Shown here in pieces: positions 61,059 to 64,000 of a stretch of DNA of 64,000 bases. Below the pieces are notes generated by a model that searched no databases, was not told the origin of the DNA, and saw only the letters and a list, made by a program, of their open reading frames with translations. How positions within the stretch are numbered: position 1 is the first letter of the stretch; every line of letters begins with the position of its first letter. A program made the position numbers and the translations under genes. The stretch comes from Pseudomonas sp. GTDB lineage: Bacteria; Pseudomonadota; Gammaproteobacteria; Pseudomonadales; Pseudomonadaceae. The DNA is taken from the NCBI RefSeq assembly GCF_002796985.1, contig NZ_PEKX01000003.1:62001-126000 (forward strand), given 5' to 3'.

Positions 61059-61605
61059 CTAAAACTCCTGAAAACCATCCAAAGTCGCCATATAGAGCCG
61101 GGCATGAATTAATCACTGAAAATGGCGTGAGCACTGATCCAGACCTTTCCCCGAAAAACCCCGGAGAAAGCATCCACCACAAAGGAAAACGAAACACTTA
61201 TAAAACAAAGCGAAATACTCATACCGCAGACACCCTTCACAGGCCCCAGTCAGTGATCATAAAAACCCGCCAGCGCACCCTGACAGGAGCAAAATGGGCC
61301 GCGAACAATCATTGCAAACAAGGATGCGTAACCGGCAGTTTCGGAGAAGAGCAAGGACATCGCAGAGGGTTTAATAACCTTGATCACCCAATGTTGACCC
61401 AAGCACCTAATCGCTGGCCCGCATGGTGTGAATTGAGCCGAATAAATAACGCGGAAGTTCATCAAGCAGGCATCCTTGTCGGCAAAGAGCCTGCTTTTAA
61501 CTGATTCAGTAGCCGGGCCGCGATAGGCTGCATCTGAATTGCGTTGGCGAATCGGCGTCAGCTTTTGCTGTCAGCCATATCCAGCCGCGCTGTGGCTTGT
61601 ACTGA
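61059..61605. other. AT-richer intergenic region upstream of the lipase island
   Basis: About 550 bp of lower GC than the rest of the window, between the lipoprotein promoter and the fcs terminator. No reading frame has a convincing start, ribosome-binding site or domain. It probably carries the island promoter and marks foreign DNA. Confidence 0.5.
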
Positions 61606-61606
61606 A

Positions 61607-61650
61607 TAAAAAACGGGCCACCCTGCTTGCACAGAGTGGCCCGTTCGTTT
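61607..61650 (-). terminator. Rho-independent terminator after fcs
   Basis: On the minus strand ACGGGCCAC ... GTGGCCCGT (9-bp stem, loop 14) is followed by a T run (complement of AATAAAAAA at 61606-61612). It lies 16 bp beyond the fcs stop. Confidence 0.85.
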
Positions 61651-61659
61651 GAAGCCAAC

Positions 61660-63516
61660 TCAGGAAGCGCTGATCGCCCTCGGGTCTTCGCCGCGGTACA
61701 GACGCTCGATCAGCTCGGCGCGCGAAGCGAGGATGGCACGCTGGTTCAGCGAGCCCTTGTCGGTGATTTCGCCCTTGTCGATCGAGGGTGCCTCATCCAG
61801 CAGCGCGACCCAGCCGAAGAAGTTGGCGTTGCCGGTGGCCTGCAGGTTGAGCTGCGCCAGCCAGTCGGCGAACCAGGCACGCACCCGCTCGCTGCCCAGC
61901 ACCTCGGCATCGCTGGCCTGCGCCCCCAGGCCGGCCAGCGAGCGGCATCCGGCCAGACGCGGGAACACCAGCAGCGCCAGGCCGGGGCGATCCGGCGCCA
62001 GCAGCACCACGTCCTGCACATAGCGCGAACCGGCCAGCACGGCGCGGGTGCGCAGCGGCCCGACGTTGACGAATACCCCGGAGGACAGCTTGAAGTCCTC
62101 GGCCAGGCGGCCGTCGAACATCAGCCCCAGCTGCGGGTTGCTCTCGTCCGCCAGGCGCAGCGCGTCGCCGGAGCAGTAGTAGCCCTCCTCGTCGAAGGCT
62201 TTGGCGTTCTGCTCGGGGTTGCGCCAGTAGCCGCGCATCAGGTTCGGCCCGCGGTAACGCGCTTCCAGCTTGCCTTCCACCGGCACCAGCTTGACCTCGC
62301 AACCGGGCGCCGGCAGGCCGACATAGCCGGCCACCGACAGCGGCCCGGTGGTGAAGGTGCAGGACGGTGCCGCCTCGGTCATGCCCAGGCCGGCCATCAT
62401 GCGGATGCGCTCGCCGCAGTGGGCTTCGGCCAGTCGGTCGAGGCGATCCCAGATGTCCTGGGACAGCCCGGCAGCGGCGAAGAAGAACAGCCGGATATCG
62501 GCGAAGAAGCGCTCGCGCAGTTCAGCATCGCGCTCCAGCGCACTGGCCAGCTCCTCCCAGCCACGGGGCACGGTGAGGTAGGCCGTTGGCGAGATTTCCT
62601 TGAGGTTGCGCAGGGTCTCGTCGAAGCCCTGCGGCGTCGGCCGGCCGTCGTCGATATAGAAGCTACCGCCGTTATACAGGGCGATACCCAGGTTGTGGCT
62701 GCCGCCAAAGGTGTGGTTCCACGGCAGCCAGTCCACCAGCACCGGCGGTTGCTGGGCGAACTCGGGGAAGGTCTGCAACAGCATCTGCTGGTTCGCACAG
62801 AGCATCCGCTGAGTGGTCGGCACCGCCTTGGGCAGCTTGGTCGAGCCAGAGGTGAAGAGGAACTTGGCAATCGTCTCGCCATCGGTGGCGGCGAAGGCGG
62901 CGTCCGCTGCGCCGCAATCCGGCGCGTCCAGCAGTTCGTCGAAGGTACGGCAACGCCTGCCCGGCACTTCACCACGGCCGAACAGCAGCGGCAGCTCAGC
63001 ATCCAGCACCGCCTCGATGGCGCGGGCGAAGGGCCTGGCATCGGCGGCGAACACCAGCCCCGGCTGCAGCAACTGGACGATGTGGCGCAGCTTGGCGAAG
63101 TCCTGGGAGACCAGCGAATACGCCGGCGACACCGGGCAATAGGGAATCCCGGCGTACATCGCGGCGAAGGCCAGTTGCAGGTGTTCAAGGTCGTTGCCCG
63201 ACAGGATCAGCAGCGGCCGCTCCGGCCCCAGCCCATAGGCCAGCAGGTTCTCGGCGATGCGGCGGGTGCTGTCGAGCATCTGCGCGTAACTGATACGGCG
63301 CCACTGGCCCGAGCCGTCGCGGGCGGCGACGAAAGTCTGTTGCGGGCGCTCGGCAGCCCAGTGCTGCAAGCGCTCCAGCAGGCGCTCGGGCAGCGGCGCG
63401 AGGGCCTCGCGAGCGCGCAGGTAGAGGGTGCCGTCAGCCTCGCGGCGGACCTCCACCTGAGGATGACCGATAGCGACCCGCCGATATCCCGGACGGGCGT
63501 TGGATGCGACATTCAT
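61660..63516 (-). CDS. fcs: Feruloyl-CoA synthetase (618 aa)
   Basis: ATP-dependent CoA ligase that activates ferulate, coumarate or caffeate to the CoA thioester. AMP-binding motif FTSGSTKLPKAVPTTQ (A3), VMAGLGMTEAAPSCTF (A5-like), YYCSGDALRLAD, and the hinge FDGRLAEDFKLSSGVFVN. The length and the pattern HTFGGSHNLGIALYNGGSFYIDDG fit the Fcs subfamily rather than acetyl-CoA synthetase. Start ATG 63516 (MNVASNARPGYRRVAIGHPQVEV). Its C-terminal Lys (DKGEITDKGSLNQRA) is the A10-type catalytic lysine region. Downstream in the operon from vdh. Confidence 0.92.
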   Translation of the reverse strand: MNVASNARPGYRRVAIGHPQVEVRREADGTLYLRAREALAPLPERLLERLQHWAAERPQQTFVAARDGSGQWRRISYAQMLDSTRRIAENLLAYGLGPERPLLILSGNDLEHLQLAFAAMYAGIPYCPVSPAYSLVSQDFAKLRHIVQLLQPGLVFAADARPFARAIEAVLDAELPLLFGRGEVPGRRCRTFDELLDAPDCGAADAAFAATDGETIAKFLFTSGSTKLPKAVPTTQRMLCANQQMLLQTFPEFAQQPPVLVDWLPWNHTFGGSHNLGIALYNGGSFYIDDGRPTPQGFDETLRNLKEISPTAYLTVPRGWEELASALERDAELRERFFADIRLFFFAAAGLSQDIWDRLDRLAEAHCGERIRMMAGLGMTEAAPSCTFTTGPLSVAGYVGLPAPGCEVKLVPVEGKLEARYRGPNLMRGYWRNPEQNAKAFDEEGYYCSGDALRLADESNPQLGLMFDGRLAEDFKLSSGVFVNVGPLRTRAVLAGSRYVQDVVLLAPDRPGLALLVFPRLAGCRSLAGLGAQASDAEVLGSERVRAWFADWLAQLNLQATGNANFFGWVALLDEAPSIDKGEITDKGSLNQRAILASRAELIERLYRGEDPRAISAS

Positions 63517-63645
63517 GGGAGCGTCTTCCGTAAAGGCACGCCACCGCGCCCAGCGGCACGGTGGCGGGAATATTGTTCTTGTTCTGCCCGGCGTCCTGCC
63601 GGGCAATCGTATCCGCAGCCCGGATCGGCGGCTCAGATCGGCGGC

Positions 63646-64000
63646 TCAAATGGGATAGTGGCGCGGCGTGGTTTGCAGGGTGATCCAGCGCAGCTGGGTG
63701 AAGTGGTCGATGGCGGCACGGGAGCCGAAGCTGCCGTAGCCGCTGGCCTTGACCCCGCCGAAGGGGATCTGCGCCTCGTCGTGCACGGTCGGCCCGTTGA
63801 TATGGCAGATGCCCGACTCGACGCGCCGCGCCAGGTTCAGCGCGCGCGCCTGGTCGCGGCTGAAGATCGCCGCCGACAGGCCGTACTCGCTGTCGTTCGC
63901 CACCCTCAGGGCTTCCTCGTCACCATCCACCCGGATCACCGAGAGCACCGGGCCGAAAGATTCCTCGGCGTACAGGCGCATCTGTGGCGTCACCCCGTCG
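63646..64000 (-). CDS. vdh: Aldehyde dehydrogenase, vanillin dehydrogenase type (partial, 5' end outside window)
   Basis: C-terminal ~117 residues of an NAD-dependent aldehyde dehydrogenase. Visible are EESFGPVLSVIRVDGDEEALRVANDSEYGLSAAIFSRD, then GICHINGPTVHDEAQIPFGGVKASGYGSFGSRAAIDHFTQLRWITLQ. The pattern HINGPTVHDEAQIPFGG is typical of vanillin/salicylaldehyde dehydrogenases. It lies 129 bp upstream of fcs on the same strand, the order found in Pseudomonas hydroxycinnamate operons, so the symbol vdh is given on context; an ech (enoyl-CoA hydratase-lyase) gene would be expected just beyond the right edge. The catalytic Cys and Glu are outside the window. Confidence 0.85.
   Translation of the reverse strand, partial: DGVTPQMRLYAEESFGPVLSVIRVDGDEEALRVANDSEYGLSAAIFSRDQARALNLARRVESGICHINGPTVHDEAQIPFGGVKASGYGSFGSRAAIDHFTQLRWITLQTTPRHYPI

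Noticed and set aside
61040..61504. Plus-strand frame of 154 codons in the AT-richer region
   Set aside because: No ribosome-binding site, start lies in the lipoprotein promoter, and the composition has no coding character or domain.
1..64000. CRISPR array, tRNA, prophage or insertion sequence
   Set aside because: No regularly spaced direct repeats, no tRNA cloverleaf, integrase, transposase or phage structural gene was seen in reading both strands; the repeats present are palindromic intergenic elements.

Overview
The window is a high-GC, gene-dense stretch of a Pseudomonas chromosome, probably from the P. aeruginosa / P. nitroreducens / P. citronellolis side of the genus. The genus call rests on REP-type palindromes (GTAGGAGCGAGCTTGCTCGCGAA) scattered between genes and on the gene repertoire: a LexA-controlled imuA-imuB-dnaE2 cassette, davBA, an isolated second EF-G gene, an iron-starvation sigma/FecR/TonB set and fcs/vdh. 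The species is inferred, not shown. I found no tRNA, rRNA, CRISPR array, insertion sequence or prophage.

Layout. 1-1.6 kb: end of a polyamine-type ABC transporter operon. 1.7-2.6: LysR regulator. 2.9-8.1: SOS box and the translesion mutasome imuA-imuB-dnaE2. 8.5-10.8: lysR-lysA (lysine synthesis). 10.9-14.2: Lrp-type regulator and davB-davA (lysine breakdown). 14.3-21.4: an eight-gene iac-type cluster for indole-3-acetate degradation (iacA-B-I-H-C-D-E-F on the minus strand), divergent from a PAS histidine kinase. 23.4-29.9: fusA2 divergent from fecI-fecR-TonB receptor, with a Fur-box-like site between them. 30-38: DsbA-like protein, LysR, diguanylate cyclase, YghU-type GST, a TonB-receptor remnant, small envelope proteins, UspA and MscS. 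38.3-42.7: AraC regulator and a three-gene exported redox operon. 43-48.2: NAD-dependent molybdenum formate dehydrogenase (fdsG-B-A-D). 48.2-52.7: solo PBP2, DMT exporter, DadA-like oxidase. 52.8-57: LysR, MarR, aromatic-acid MFS transporter, thiolase. 57.1-61.1: class-3 lipase with two related lipoproteins, probably a type VI lipase effector with immunity proteins. 61.6-64: feruloyl-CoA synthetase and the end of an aldehyde dehydrogenase.

How the genes work together. Much of the window is catabolic: lysine to 5-aminovalerate, IAA towards catechol, and hydroxycinnamates (MarR, transporter, thiolase, fcs, vdh), plus formate oxidation supplying NADH. This fits a soil or rhizosphere life. Four families of short palindromic repeats fill the gaps, one pair even lying inside the iac operon between iacE and iacF.

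The least explained parts are: the lipase island, whose two candidate immunity lipoproteins share an N-terminal half but differ at the C-terminus; the Tat-signal PLP-fold protein / lactone oxidase / cytochrome c operon, in which the PLP protein seems to have lost its metal ligands; the iac cluster, which lacks a flavin reductase and has a kinase with no response regulator; and a free-standing perfect 11-bp terminator upstream of the diguanylate cyclase that may end a small RNA.
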